Below the pieces are notes generated by a model. The model was given only the letters and a program-made list of their open reading frames with translations. It had not been told where the DNA came from and ran no database searches. 64,000 nt of DNA, taken from contig NZ_CP133771.1 of assembly GCF_031348265.1 (NCBI RefSeq), forward strand, positions 5,084,001-5,148,000, read 5' to 3'. The DNA is from Streptomyces collinus. Lineage in GTDB: Bacteria > Actinomycetota > Actinomycetes > Streptomycetales > Streptomycetaceae. Positions 1 to 8,459 of the stretch are shown piece after piece; the first letter of the stretch is position 1; each line of letters begins with the position of its first letter. Position numbers and translations under genes: made by a program.

Positions 1-1101
1 TCCGGTGCGCTGCGGGCCATCGTCGGGCGGATGTCGGTGGAGGACGTCATCCGCGACCGGGCGGCGTTCGCCGGGCAGGTCGCGGAGGAGGCCGAGGCCA
101 GCCTGTCCGGGCAGGGGCTGGTGCTGGACGCCTTCCAGATCCAGGACATCACCACCGAGGGCTCCTACCTGGAGGACCTCGGCCGGCCCGAGGCCGCTCG
201 CGCCAAACAGGAGGCCGACATCGCCGAGGCCGTCGCCCGGCGGGCCGCCGAGCAGGCCCGGCTGAAGGCGGAGGAGGAGATCGCGATCGCGCAGCGGACC
301 TTCGCCCTCAAGCAGGCCGAGATCAAGGCCGAGACCGACGAGGCAGCGGCCCGCGCGGCGGCAGCCGGACCGCTGGCCGAGGCGGCCCGGCAGCAGGAGA
401 TCCTCACCCAGCAGGAGAAGGTCGCCGAGCGGCAGGCCGCACTGACCGACCGTCAGCTCGACACCCAGGTCCGCAAGCCCGCCGACGCCCAGCGCTACGC
501 CGCCGAACAGGAGGCCGAAGCCAAGCGCGTGGCCCGGGTCAAGCAGGCCGAAGCGGACAAGGCGGCCGGCATCGCGGCCGCGCAGGCGGAGGCCGAGCGG
601 GCCCGGCTGACCGGTGAGGGCGAGAAGCAGCGCCGCTCCGCGCTGGCCGAGGCGGAGGCCGTCGAGGGCCTGAAGCAGGGTGAGGCCGAGCGTGCCCGGC
701 GCGCGGCGATCGCGGAGGCGGTCCGGCTGGAAGGCGAGGCCGAGGCGTCGGCGATCGGGGCGAAGGGCGCCGCCGAAGCCGAGGCGATGCGCCAGAAGGC
801 GGACGCGTTCGGGCAGTACGGGGACGCGGCCGTCCTGCAGATGCTCGTCGAGGTGCTGCCGCAGGTCGTGGCCAAGGCGTCCGAGCCGCTGAGCGCGGTG
901 GACAAGATGACGGTCATCTCCACCGACGGCGCCGGCCGCATCCCGCGGGCCGTCGCGGACAACGTCGCCCAGGGGTTGGAGCTGCTCGGCTCCACGACGG
1001 GTGTCGACCTCGCCGAGCTGCTGAAGGGCATCACACAGCGCACCCCGGCGACGGTCGAGCAGTCGCCGTCGCCCAACGGCAAGGTGGAGATCACCGGCTG
1101 A
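1..1101 (+). CDS. Flotillin/SPFH-domain membrane protein, 3' part
   Basis: The open frame runs in from the left edge, so the N-terminal part with the membrane anchor and most of the SPFH domain is missing. The first visible residues (GALRAIVGRMSVEDVIRDR) are the end of an SPFH domain. They are followed by about 220 residues of Ala/Glu/Arg/Lys-rich coiled coil and a C-terminal part around QMLVEVLPQVVAKASEPL that is typical of flotillins. Flotillins scaffold ordered membrane microdomains. The assignment is firm at family level; the cargo is unknown. The gene faces the regulator at 1190 across a shared hairpin. Confidence 0.9.
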   Translation, partial: SGALRAIVGRMSVEDVIRDRAAFAGQVAEEAEASLSGQGLVLDAFQIQDITTEGSYLEDLGRPEAARAKQEADIAEAVARRAAEQARLKAEEEIAIAQRTFALKQAEIKAETDEAAARAAAAGPLAEAARQQEILTQQEKVAERQAALTDRQLDTQVRKPADAQRYAAEQEAEAKRVARVKQAEADKAAGIAAAQAEAERARLTGEGEKQRRSALAEAEAVEGLKQGEAERARRAAIAEAVRLEGEAEASAIGAKGAAEAEAMRQKADAFGQYGDAAVLQMLVEVLPQVVAKASEPLSAVDKMTVISTDGAGRIPRAVADNVAQGLELLGSTTGVDLAELLKGITQRTPATVEQSPSPNGKVEITG

Positions 1102-1125
1102 CGGGCGGTCACCCGGTCATCCGCG

Positions 1126-1160
1126 AGGGCCCGCTCACCGTTCGCCGGTGGGCGGGTCCT
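1126..1160. terminator. Bidirectional hairpin terminator
   Basis: A 15-bp stem (1126-1140 with 1146-1160, two G-U pairs) closes a TTCGC loop between two convergent genes. There is no T-run, which is normal for Streptomyces terminators. Confidence 0.75.
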
Positions 1161-1189
1161 GAACAGTGCCGGTCCCTGTTCCTCCCCGG

Positions 1190-2248
1190 TCAGATCTCCT
1201 GGGCGGGCCAGTCCAGCAACCGCGCCCCGATGACGGCGGTCTGCAAGGTGTAGCGGTGCACGGGATCGGCCGGGTCGGCACCGGTCAGCTGGTGGATGCG
1301 CTCCAGTCGGTACGTCAGGGCGCGCACGCTCAGCGCCAGCCGGCGGGCCGCCTCGGCCGCCGTGCAGCCGGAATCGAAGTACACCCGCAGCGTTTCGAGG
1401 AGCGGCTCGGCACCGCCGCGAGCGCGCTTCAGCGGCCCGAGCGCGCTGAGCACGAGGTCGGCCATGGCCTGCCGGTCGCGGGCGAGAACCGGGTAGACCA
1501 GCAGGTCGGCGGCGCGCACGACGGGATCGTCCAGGCCCAGCCGGCCGGCGAGTTCGAGGGTGCTGAGCGCCTCCTCGTAGGAGTGCACCACGCCACCGGC
1601 ACCGGGCCGGGGGCGGCCGATGGCCACGCGGCCGTCGTCCGTGGCGGCGTGCGCCTGCCCGGCGAAGTAGGCGAGCACGTCGTCCTGGTCGCCGGAAGCG
1701 ATGCAGACCAGCCGTTCGTTCTTCGTGGCGAGCAGGATGCGCCGGTTGCCGAACCGCGCGATCAGCGCCGCTTCTATGCGCTGGGTGACCGGTGCGACGT
1801 CGTCGTACGCCTCGGGTCCTTCGGCGACCGCGACGGCATGTGAGCTGGACAGCACGAGCCCGAAGCGTTCGGCCCGTTCGGCGAGGCGGCCCAGGTCGCT
1901 GCGGCCGTGGAGCAGATCGTCGATGAACTCCCGGCGCGCGGCCTCCTCTTCGCGCACGGCCTGACGCTGCGCCCGCTCGTACCCCTCGGCGAAGGCGTCG
2001 ACCGCCTGTTCCACCGCGGCCAGGACGTGGTCGGCGGAGCCCCGGCTGCCGGGCCAGGCGGCGCGGGTGGCGGCGAGGTGCTCCCGTACGAGGCTGCGCA
2101 GGCTGTGTCCGCGCTCCGCGGCCTGCTCGCCCAGGGCGCGCCGGGCGTCGAGCTCGTCCCGCGTCAGACGACGGCCGGTCGCGGAGACCTCGGCCAGGAT
2201 CTCCGCGTACCGGTCCAGATACCGCGCTGCCGTGTCCGGCTCGCTCAC
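1190..2248 (-). CDS. PucR/CdaR-type helix-turn-helix transcriptional regulator
   Basis: About 352 residues. The C-terminus carries the PucR-family HTH_30 domain (segment AAEAARRLALSVRALTYRLE, preceded by LLETLRVYFDSG). Upstream lies a GGDEF-like central region as in CdaR/PucR proteins, and the N-terminus resembles the RsbRD-like helical domain of many actinobacterial members. The GTG at 2248 is preferred because a G-rich ribosome site lies just upstream; a GTG at 2269 in the same frame is the alternative. It stands alone, so the target is unknown. Family members usually sense small metabolites and act on neighbouring or distant catabolic genes. Confidence 0.85.
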   Translation of the reverse strand: MSEPDTAARYLDRYAEILAEVSATGRRLTRDELDARRALGEQAAERGHSLRSLVREHLAATRAAWPGSRGSADHVLAAVEQAVDAFAEGYERAQRQAVREEEAARREFIDDLLHGRSDLGRLAERAERFGLVLSSSHAVAVAEGPEAYDDVAPVTQRIEAALIARFGNRRILLATKNERLVCIASGDQDDVLAYFAGQAHAATDDGRVAIGRPRPGAGGVVHSYEEALSTLELAGRLGLDDPVVRAADLLVYPVLARDRQAMADLVLSALGPLKRARGGAEPLLETLRVYFDSGCTAAEAARRLALSVRALTYRLERIHQLTGADPADPVHRYTLQTAVIGARLLDWPAQEI

Positions 2249-2392
2249 CCTGCCCCCTGCCCCCTGCACGCTCCGTATGCCGTTGACGGCTTCCTGACGG
2301 TCACCGGCAGGCAGACCCTAGGCAACTCTGCCGGGAACCGGCAATGCCGGCCCGGGTCCGGCCCCTGCATCATGGCGTGGGGAGCACTACGG

Positions 2393-2438
2393 ACGGTTCC
2401 GGTGCCGGGGCCCGGAAGGCGCCCGGTACCGGAACCGT
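2393..2438. terminator. Strong hairpin, probable terminator
   Basis: A 17-bp stem (2393-2409 with 2422-2438, one G-U pair) and 12-nt loop lie about 110 bp downstream of the minus-strand DHFR-like gene. The rest of 2249-2551 holds only the promoter region of the PucR-type gene, with no further gene visible. Confidence 0.6.
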
Positions 2439-2551
2439 GCTGCGTTCGGCAGCGCCGTCAGGGGCACACCGGGCACGAGGGCTGGTGCGGCCCGGTCGGC
2501 GCGGTCGGCCCCGCCGACCCGGTCGAGTCGGCCGTGTCGTCGCGGACGACC

Positions 2552-3151
2552 TCAGCCTCCGGTGGCGCGCGCATAGGTACCGACAACCGCGCCGCTGTCG
2601 AGCACGGTGTGGCCGGTGAGCTCCCAGCCGCGCGGATCGAAGGCGGCCTGGTGGGAGAAGAGCGGGATCCCGGCGCCGATGGTCAACGGTGCCGTCTTGA
2701 GGATGAGCTGGTCGATCTCGCCGTACAGGGCACCGGCCAGTTCCCCGCCGCCCAGCAGCCAGATGTCCTTGCCGTCCTCCTCCTTCAACTGCCGGACCCT
2801 CTCCACCGCGTTGTCGGCGACCAGTTCGACGGCAGGGTCCGGGCACTCGGTGAGGGTCCGGGAGAAGACCAGGTGACGCAGGTGGGGGTAGGCGTCGGTG
2901 ATGCCGGCCTTGAGGCCGATCTCGTAGCTGCGCCGTCCTTCCAGGACGGTGTCGAAGTGCGTGCCCTGCGCGGTGACGGACAGAGCCGCCCGGGCCTGGA
3001 CGGGCAGGGTCTCCGGGTACTCCGTCACCAGGTGCCGGAGGTAGTCCTCGGGGATCGGCCAGAAGCCGTCCGGGCCCGTCGGGTCGGCGCCGTCCGGGCC
3101 CGCGATGAAACCGTCCAGCGTGGTGGCGATGTAGTACACGAGCTTTCGCAT
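2552..3151 (-). CDS. Dihydrofolate-reductase-like (RibD C-terminal domain) family protein
   Basis: 199 residues starting MRKLVYYIATTLDGFIAGPD, the usual opening of the DHFR-like/RibD-C superfamily. The pyrophosphate-binding stretch IWLLGGGELAGALYGEIDQL is also present. Such stand-alone proteins are probably NADPH-dependent reductases with no established substrate. The ATG at 3151 is chosen because a purine-rich site (GGAAGAGAGAG) lies just upstream and the homology begins there. It follows the VOC gene after 40 bp on the same strand, so the two are probably one operon opposed to the TetR gene at 3713. It is unlikely to be the essential folate DHFR. Confidence 0.85.
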   Translation of the reverse strand: MRKLVYYIATTLDGFIAGPDGADPTGPDGFWPIPEDYLRHLVTEYPETLPVQARAALSVTAQGTHFDTVLEGRRSYEIGLKAGITDAYPHLRHLVFSRTLTECPDPAVELVADNAVERVRQLKEEDGKDIWLLGGGELAGALYGEIDQLILKTAPLTIGAGIPLFSHQAAFDPRGWELTGHTVLDSGAVVGTYARATGG

Positions 3152-3191
3152 GCGGTGCTCTCTCTTCCGTCTCTGCGTGTGGGCCGGGGGA

Positions 3192-3581
3192 TCACGCGTG
3201 GTCCGGTGTGATCCACTCGACGAGTTGGACGACGACCCCGTTGGGGTCGGTGACTTGGAACAGGCGCTCTCCCCAGGGCTCTTCGCGCAGGGGCATCGTG
3301 ATGTCGACACCCTCGGAACGCAGCCGCTTCTCCTCGGCTTCGAGGCCGGTGACGGTGAAGGCCAGGATCAGTCCGCCGGCGTGCTTGTCGCGCTGGTCGG
3401 GCGGCAGGACGTCGGTGCCCCGCCGGAGCAGGACGATGTCGACGGCGGCGTCGTCACGGGTGAGAGAGGCGAATCCTTCGGCCGCGGCCTGCTCCCGGTA
3501 GCCGAAGTGCTCGGTGAAGAAGTCGCGGGAGGCTTCGATGTCTTCGACGGTGAGGGAGACGGTGGAGGCGGTGATCCTCAA
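3192..3581 (-). CDS. VOC (glyoxalase/bleomycin-resistance) family protein
   Basis: 129 residues with a single VOC fold: an N-terminal half (ITASTVSLTVEDIEASRDFF) and a C-terminal half ending in the conserved DPNGVVVQLVEW strand. Members are metal-dependent glyoxalases, dioxygenases or antibiotic-binding proteins; this sequence does not decide between them. It is the first gene of a two-gene unit with the DHFR-like gene and is transcribed away from the TetR gene, which probably represses the pair. Confidence 0.85.
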   Translation of the reverse strand: MRITASTVSLTVEDIEASRDFFTEHFGYREQAAAEGFASLTRDDAAVDIVLLRRGTDVLPPDQRDKHAGGLILAFTVTGLEAEEKRLRSEGVDITMPLREEPWGERLFQVTDPNGVVVQLVEWITPDHA

Positions 3582-3646
3582 GGGGGGTTCCTCTTCCGGG
3601 CTGCGGGTTCGGGGCGATGCCTCGCCGGCGCTGATCTTACGTCGGT

Positions 3647-3658
3647 AGTAATATTACT
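3647..3658. promoter_or_regulatory. AT-only palindrome AGTAATATTACT, candidate TetR operator
   Basis: A perfect 12-bp palindrome, strikingly AT-rich for this genome, sits in the 131-bp divergent region between the VOC operon and the TetR gene. A second weaker inverted repeat (CCGTA...TACGG) lies about 20-45 bp further right. Position and symmetry fit a TetR dimer site; binding is inferred. Confidence 0.5.
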
Positions 3659-3712
3659 TCCATGCCCCCAATGCCGTAAACGTATTTTTGCTACGGGGGT
3701 AAGATTCTCCTC

Positions 3713-4390
3713 ATGGAGACTTGGACGAGCGCCGCAGCGAGTGCCGCCCCGGCCGGCGTCACCGCCCCGCCGGGCCTGCGGGAAGCGAAGAAGCAGGAGA
3801 CGCGACAGCTGATCTCCGATCATGCGACACGGCTCTTCATCGAGCAGGGCTTCGAGAACACCACCATCGCCGAGATCGCGGCGGCCTCCCGCGTCGCGAA
3901 GAAGACGGTGACCAACTACTTCGCCCGCAAAGAGGACTTGGCTCTCGACCACCAGGACGAGTTCAGGGCCACGCTGGCGCGCGTCGTGACGTCACGCCGT
4001 CCCGGGGAGTCCGCCCTCGCGGCGCTTCGCCGTGCTTTCGAGGCCGCCGTCGCGGCGCAGGACCCGGTCGCCGGATTCTCCGGCCCGGACTTCTCCCGCA
4101 TGATCACCGACAGCCCCACCTTGTCGGCGTGTCTGCGCAACCTGCACGACCAGCGCGAGCAGGCGCTGGCCGGGGCCCTCGCCGAGGCCGTCGGGGCACG
4201 GCCGGATGACATCACCGTCCGCACGGTCGCCGGGCTGCTCGGTGCCGTGCACCGCGTCCTGTTCCAGCGCATCCAGGACCTGACCCTGGCCGGGCACACC
4301 AACGACGAGATCGCCCGGACGATGGCGAACGAGGCGGCACGCGCCTTCGGCCTCCTCGAACCGGCCGTCGGCGACTATGCGATCGCCTGA
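3713..4390 (+). CDS. TetR-family transcriptional regulator
   Basis: 225 residues. The N-terminal TetR helix-turn-helix spans about residues 25-75 (motifs RQLISDHATRLFIEQGFENT and VAKKTVTNYFARKEDL). The rest is a helical ligand-binding domain of unknown specificity, ending in a MftR-like helix set (LLGAVHRVLFQRIQDL). It is divergent from the VOC/DHFR-like operon, with an AT-rich palindrome between them, which suggests local autoregulation and control of that operon. Confidence 0.88.
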   Translation: METWTSAAASAAPAGVTAPPGLREAKKQETRQLISDHATRLFIEQGFENTTIAEIAAASRVAKKTVTNYFARKEDLALDHQDEFRATLARVVTSRRPGESALAALRRAFEAAVAAQDPVAGFSGPDFSRMITDSPTLSACLRNLHDQREQALAGALAEAVGARPDDITVRTVAGLLGAVHRVLFQRIQDLTLAGHTNDEIARTMANEAARAFGLLEPAVGDYAIA

Positions 4391-4441
4391 GGGGTCCTTC
4401 CGCGGTGCCGGCGGATCAGGACGCAGTGCCGATCGCCGACG

Positions 4442-4861
4442 TCACGCCTCCTGTCCGGCGTCGATCTCGGCGATCAGGGCCTCGATGCGGGTCCTGATCT
4501 CGTCGCGGATCGGGCGGACGGCGTCGACGCCCTTGCCGGCCGGGTCCTCCAGGGCCCAGTCGAGGTACTTCTTGCCCGGGAAGACCGGGCAGGCGTCGCC
4601 GCAGCCCATGGTGATGACGTAGTCCGACGCCTGGACGGCCTCGGTGGTCAGGATCTTCGGCTCGGCGGCGGCGATGTCGACGCCGACCTCCCTCATGGCC
4701 TCGACGGCCGAGGGGTTGACCTGATCGCCCGGGGCGGAACCGGCGGAGCGGACCTCGATCCGGTCGCCCGCGAGGTGGGAGAGGAATCCGGCAGCCATCT
4801 GCGAGCGCCCGGCGTTGTGGACGCAGACGAACAGCACGGAGGCGAGCGGGCTGGAGGACAT
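4442..4861 (-). CDS. arsC: Arsenate reductase, low-molecular-weight phosphatase type
   Basis: 139 residues. The P-loop C13-V-H-N-A-G-R19-S is the CX5R signature of LMW-phosphatase-type ArsC, which reduces arsenate to arsenite. Two further cysteines, C87 and C91 (GCGDACPVF), occupy the place of the redox relay pair in the thioredoxin-linked enzyme of pI258. The C-terminal DWALEDPAG holds the general-acid Asp of this family. It is transcribed away from arsR/acr3 and shares their control region. Confidence 0.93.
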   Translation of the reverse strand: MSSSPLASVLFVCVHNAGRSQMAAGFLSHLAGDRIEVRSAGSAPGDQVNPSAVEAMREVGVDIAAAEPKILTTEAVQASDYVITMGCGDACPVFPGKKYLDWALEDPAGKGVDAVRPIRDEIRTRIEALIAEIDAGQEA

Positions 4862-4909
4862 CGGTTCTTCCTTCGTCAGCGGCTCTTGCGGGTGGTGCGA
4901 GCCGCAGGC

Positions 4910-4957
4910 ATCAGCCCCGGCTGGTATCAGCTCGGAGTGATGTGACAGTATCAGCCC
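4910..4957. promoter_or_regulatory. Divergent arsC/arsR control region with ATCAGC repeats
   Basis: The hexamer ATCAGC occurs three times, at 4910-4915, 4926-4931 and 4950-4955, the last just before the arsR ATG at 4958. Two copies are preceded by GT. The close placement suggests repressor sites over both promoters and a nearly leaderless arsR message. Protein binding is inferred. Confidence 0.45.
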
Positions 4958-5266
4958 ATGCTGACGTCAGTCGACACTGATCTGATCCGGGTTCTGGCCG
5001 ACCCGCTCAGGCTGCGCATCGTGACCTTGCTGGCCGAAGAGACGCTGTGCACCACTCACCTGGTGGAGGAGACCGGCGCCCGGCAGACCAACCTCTCCAA
5101 CCACCTGAAGGTGCTGCGCGAGGCCGGGGTCGTGGATACGGAGCCGTGCGGCCGGTTCACCTACTACCGGCTCAAGCCCGACGTCATCGCCTCGCTCGCG
5201 AGTCAGTTCGCCGACCTGGCCGAATCCGCCCGCACTGCCGCCGACAACAAGAGGGCGTGCCCGTGA
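4958..5266 (+). CDS. arsR: ArsR/SmtB-family repressor
   Basis: 102 residues with a winged helix (TTHLVEETGARQTNLSNHLK followed by VLREAGVVDTEPCGRFTYYR). Cysteines are at 31, 64 and 101. The classical CxC pair of E. coli-type ArsR is absent, so As(III) sensing, if it occurs, uses a different cysteine set, as in some actinobacterial ArsR proteins. Its stop overlaps the acr3 start (GTGA), so the two are translationally coupled and it probably represses this operon. Confidence 0.9.
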   Translation: MLTSVDTDLIRVLADPLRLRIVTLLAEETLCTTHLVEETGARQTNLSNHLKVLREAGVVDTEPCGRFTYYRLKPDVIASLASQFADLAESARTAADNKRACP

Positions 5267-6384
5267 CCCGCACCGAAGCATCCGCGACGTCCCCCACCGA
5301 GGATTCCTCGGTCGTCGCGAAGCTCTCGACGCTCGACCGTTTCCTCGCCGTATGGATCCTGCTCGCCATGGCCCTCGGCCTCGGTCTGGGCCGCGCCATC
5401 CCCGGCCTCAATGACGCCCTGGCCAAGGTGGAGATCGGCGGCATCTCCCTGCCGATCGCCGTCGGCCTGCTGATCATGATGTACCCGGTCCTGGCCAAGG
5501 TCCGATACGACAAACTCGACGCCGTCACCGGCGACAAGAAGCTCATGGCGTCGTCGCTGGTTATCAACTGGATCATCGGCCCGGCGGTCATGTTCGCGCT
5601 GGCCTGGATCTTCCTGCCGGACCTGCCCGAGTACCGCACCGGCCTGATCATCGTCGGCCTCGCACGCTGCATCGCCATGGTCATCATCTGGAACGACCTC
5701 GCCTGCGGCGACCGCGAAGCCGCCGCCGTACTCGTGGCACTGAACTCGGTCTTCCAGGTCCTGGCCTTCGGCCTGCTCGGCTGGTTCTACCTCGACCTCC
5801 TGCCCGGCTGGCTGAACCTGGGCAACGGCGAGCACCTGGCCATCTCCATGTGGAAAATCGCGCTGAACGTGGTCATCTTCCTCGGCGTCCCGCTGCTGGC
5901 CGGTTTCCTCACCCGCCGCATCGGTGAGCAGAAGCTGGGCCGCGAGAAGTACGAGACCAACTTCCTGCCGAAGATCGGCCCATGGGCTTTGTACGGCCTG
6001 CTCTTCACGATCGTCATCCTCTTCGCCCTCCAGGGCAAGACCATCACCTCACAGCCCCTGGACGTGGCCCGCATCGCGCTGCCGCTGCTGGTGTACTTCG
6101 CTGTGATGTGGTTCGGCACGTTCGCCCTCGGCAGGCTCATCGGTCTCGCCTACGACCGGACCGCGACGCTCGCCTTCACCGCGGCGGGCAACAACTTCGA
6201 GCTGGCCATCGCGGTCGCCATCGCCACCTTCGGCGTCACCTCGGGTCAGGCCCTCTCCGGCGTGGTCGGCCCCCTCATCGAGGTGCCGGTCCTGGTCGCG
6301 CTCGTGCACGTGTCCCTGGCCTGGCGGCGGAAGTTCGGCACCGGCCGGCAGCCGGCGGCGGCACCGCGGGAGACCGGCAACTGA
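5263..6384 (+). CDS. acr3: ACR3-family arsenite efflux permease
   Basis: 373 residues from the GTG at 5263, with about ten hydrophobic segments. The ACR3 signature ARCIAMVIIWNDLACGD contains the conserved cysteine needed for arsenite transport, and the late motif AAGNNFELAIAVAIATFG is also conserved. It exports arsenite across the plasma membrane using the proton gradient, working with ArsC. The start overlaps the arsR stop by 4 bp. Confidence 0.95.
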   Translation: MTRTEASATSPTEDSSVVAKLSTLDRFLAVWILLAMALGLGLGRAIPGLNDALAKVEIGGISLPIAVGLLIMMYPVLAKVRYDKLDAVTGDKKLMASSLVINWIIGPAVMFALAWIFLPDLPEYRTGLIIVGLARCIAMVIIWNDLACGDREAAAVLVALNSVFQVLAFGLLGWFYLDLLPGWLNLGNGEHLAISMWKIALNVVIFLGVPLLAGFLTRRIGEQKLGREKYETNFLPKIGPWALYGLLFTIVILFALQGKTITSQPLDVARIALPLLVYFAVMWFGTFALGRLIGLAYDRTATLAFTAAGNNFELAIAVAIATFGVTSGQALSGVVGPLIEVPVLVALVHVSLAWRRKFGTGRQPAAAPRETGN

Positions 6385-6543
6385 CGGCGGCGCCGCGGGA
6401 GAGCTGAGGCACTGCCCGGGCTGCACCGGCACGGGCACGGGCACGGGAGCGCATGCCGCCGCGGCCGGCGTCCGCGCTCAGTGCGGATCCGTCCCGTGCC
6501 CGGCGGTGACGCTCGTCCTCCGTGCAGGACGCCCGCCTCCGTG

Positions 6544-6921
6544 TCAGACCGCGGCCGGCGCGACGGTCAGCAGCTTGCTCATCGCGGCCAGCACGGACGG
6601 CTCGACGCGGTAGTAGACCCAGGTGCCGCGCCGCTCGGAGGTCAGCAGCCCGGCCTCCTTCAGCTTCTTCAGGTGGTGGCTCACCGTCGGCTGGGAAACG
6701 CCGACATCGGAGATGTCGCACACGCACGCCTCGCCGCCCTCGTGCGAGGCCACCGCGGAGAACAGCCGCAGCCGCACCGGATCGCCCAGGGCCTTGAACA
6801 TCCGCGCTGCCGTCTCGGCCTCCTCGGCGGTGAACGGGCGCTCGGTGAGAGGGGGGCAGCACGGCGCCACGGCCTCGGGAACCTCGGGTTCCAGCAGCGG
6901 CAACACCTTCGTATTCGACAT
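6544..6921 (-). CDS. arsR: ArsR-family metalloregulator with CVCD motif
   Basis: 125 residues. The metal-binding loop C66-V-C68-D lies at the start of the recognition region (SDVGVSQPTVSHHLKKLKEA), as in canonical As(III)-sensing ArsR. An extra C21-C22 pair sits near the N-terminus and may complete a thiol site. It is convergent with acr3 and divergent from the FAD oxidoreductase gene, which it probably controls together with itself. It differs clearly from the ArsR at 4958, so the island has two independent sensors. Confidence 0.92.
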   Translation of the reverse strand: MSNTKVLPLLEPEVPEAVAPCCPPLTERPFTAEEAETAARMFKALGDPVRLRLFSAVASHEGGEACVCDISDVGVSQPTVSHHLKKLKEAGLLTSERRGTWVYYRVEPSVLAAMSKLLTVAPAAV

Positions 6922-7050
6922 GCATCTATGTTGACACACGTCGAACCAACCGGGCCAGGGCCGCCGGAGGCCGTCAATTCGATGAATGTCTATGTTGACG
7001 CCCATCGAAGCAAGTGCCATGCTGGCAGCGCAAGCCATCGACGAATGTCG
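6914..7050. promoter_or_regulatory. Divergent promoter with repeated TTCGAY...RTCGAA operators
   Basis: Two inverted repeats with the same design flank the region: TTCGAC (6914-6919) with GTCGAA (6940-6945), and TTCGATG (6978-6984) with CATCGAA (7003-7009). Each contains the shared stretch TCTATGTTGAC between its arms. A further TCGACGAATGTC (7038-7049) echoes TCGATGAATGTC (6979-6990). A plus-strand promoter fits TTGACG (6995-7000), 17 bp, CATGCT (7018-7023), so a repressor on the second repeat would cover its -35. The ArsR at 6921 is the obvious binder, by inference. Confidence 0.6.
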
Positions 7051-7068
7051 AAGCAAAGGGGAAGTCTC

Positions 7069-8433
7069 GTGAACGCGCTCGCCACTGATCAGCTGCCTGT
7101 CGTGGTCATCGGAGCAGGTCCGGTAGGTCTCGCTGCCGCGTCCCGCCTCGTCGAGCGCGGCATCGAACCGCTGGTCCTGGAAGCCGGACCGTCGGCCGGC
7201 ACCGCCGTACGCGACTGGGCGCACGTGCGGCTGTTCTCGCCCTGGTCGGAGATCACCGACCCGGCCGCCGAGAAGCTGCTCGCCCCGAGCGGCTGGACCC
7301 GTCCCGACGGCTCCGCCTACCCGACCGGAGGTGACTGGGCCGAGCGGTACCTGCAGCCCCTGGCCGACATCCTCGACGACAAGGTCCGCTACGGGGCGAC
7401 CGTCGTCGGCGTCGCCCGCGCCGGACGTGACCGCATCGTCGACTCGGGACGCGACGAGCAGCCCTTCACCGTGCACGTCGCGTCGGCCGGCGGCCGCGAG
7501 GAACGGATCAGCGCACGCGCGGTCATCGACGCCTCCGGAACGTGGTCCACCCCCGGCCCGATGGGCGCCGACGGCCTGCCCGCGCTCGGCGAGAGGTCCG
7601 CCGCCGGCCGCATCTCCTACCGGGTCCCCGACCTGGGCGACCCGGCCGTACGTGCCCGGTACGCGGGCAAGCGCACCGCCGTGGTCGGCTCCGGCGCCTC
7701 CGCCTTCACCGCCCTCGCCCTCCTCGCGGACCTGGCCGCGGACGAGCCGGGCACGCACGCGGTGTGGATCCTGCGCCGCGGTATCACCGGCTCCACCTTC
7801 GGCGGCGGCGAGGCCGACCAGCTGCCTGCCCGCGGTGCCCTGGGCCTGCGCGCCAAGGCCGCCGTAGAGGCCGGCCACGCCGGCACGGTGACCGGATTCC
7901 GTACACAGGCTGTGGAGCGCGACGGCGATCGGCTCGTCCTCGTGGACGAGGACGGCCGCCGCCTGGACCCGGTCGACGAGGTCATCGTCCTGACCGGCCT
8001 CCGCCCTGACCTCACCTTCCTCTCCGAGATCCGCCTCGGCCTCGACGAACGCCTCCAGGCCCCGACCGCGCTCGCCCCGCTCATCGACCCCAACGTCCAC
8101 TCCTGCGGCACGGTCTACCCGCACGGCGTCCATGAGCTCTCCCACCCGGAGCACGGCATCTACCTCGCGGGAATGAAGTCCTACGGCCGCGCGCCGACGT
8201 TCCTCGCCCTGACCGGCTACGAGCAGGTCCGCTCCATCACTGCCGCCATCGCCGGAGACCGTGAGGCCGCCGAGCGCGTCGAGCTGACCCTCCCGGAGAC
8301 CGGCGTGTGCGGTGGCGCCGGCCTGTTCGACGAACCCGACGCCGCCCAGAACGGCGAGGGCGGTGGATGCTGCGCCGCCCCGGCCGTCCTGCAGACCGGC
8401 ATCGGCGCCCCGGCCCCGTCCGGCGGCTGCTGA
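7069..8433 (+). CDS. FAD-dependent oxidoreductase of arsenic operon (ArsO/thioredoxin-reductase-like)
   Basis: 454 residues from the GTG at 7069, preceded by the ribosome site AGGGGAAG. The N-terminal FAD Rossmann motif is VVVIGAGPVGLAAASRL; a second nucleotide-binding motif (TAVVGSGASAFTALALL) lies near residue 205. The fold is that of flavin monooxygenases/thioredoxin-reductase-like proteins often found in actinobacterial ars operons. The last 45 residues are a Gly/Cys-rich tail with five cysteines (CGGAG, GGCCAAP, GGC), suggesting thiol-metalloid chemistry. It is probably co-transcribed with the CadI-like gene 26 bp downstream. The exact reaction is unknown. Confidence 0.8.
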   Translation: MNALATDQLPVVVIGAGPVGLAAASRLVERGIEPLVLEAGPSAGTAVRDWAHVRLFSPWSEITDPAAEKLLAPSGWTRPDGSAYPTGGDWAERYLQPLADILDDKVRYGATVVGVARAGRDRIVDSGRDEQPFTVHVASAGGREERISARAVIDASGTWSTPGPMGADGLPALGERSAAGRISYRVPDLGDPAVRARYAGKRTAVVGSGASAFTALALLADLAADEPGTHAVWILRRGITGSTFGGGEADQLPARGALGLRAKAAVEAGHAGTVTGFRTQAVERDGDRLVLVDEDGRRLDPVDEVIVLTGLRPDLTFLSEIRLGLDERLQAPTALAPLIDPNVHSCGTVYPHGVHELSHPEHGIYLAGMKSYGRAPTFLALTGYEQVRSITAAIAGDREAAERVELTLPETGVCGGAGLFDEPDAAQNGEGGGCCAAPAVLQTGIGAPAPSGGC

Positions 8434-8459
8434 CGCCACACCCCAAGAGGAGAACCGTC

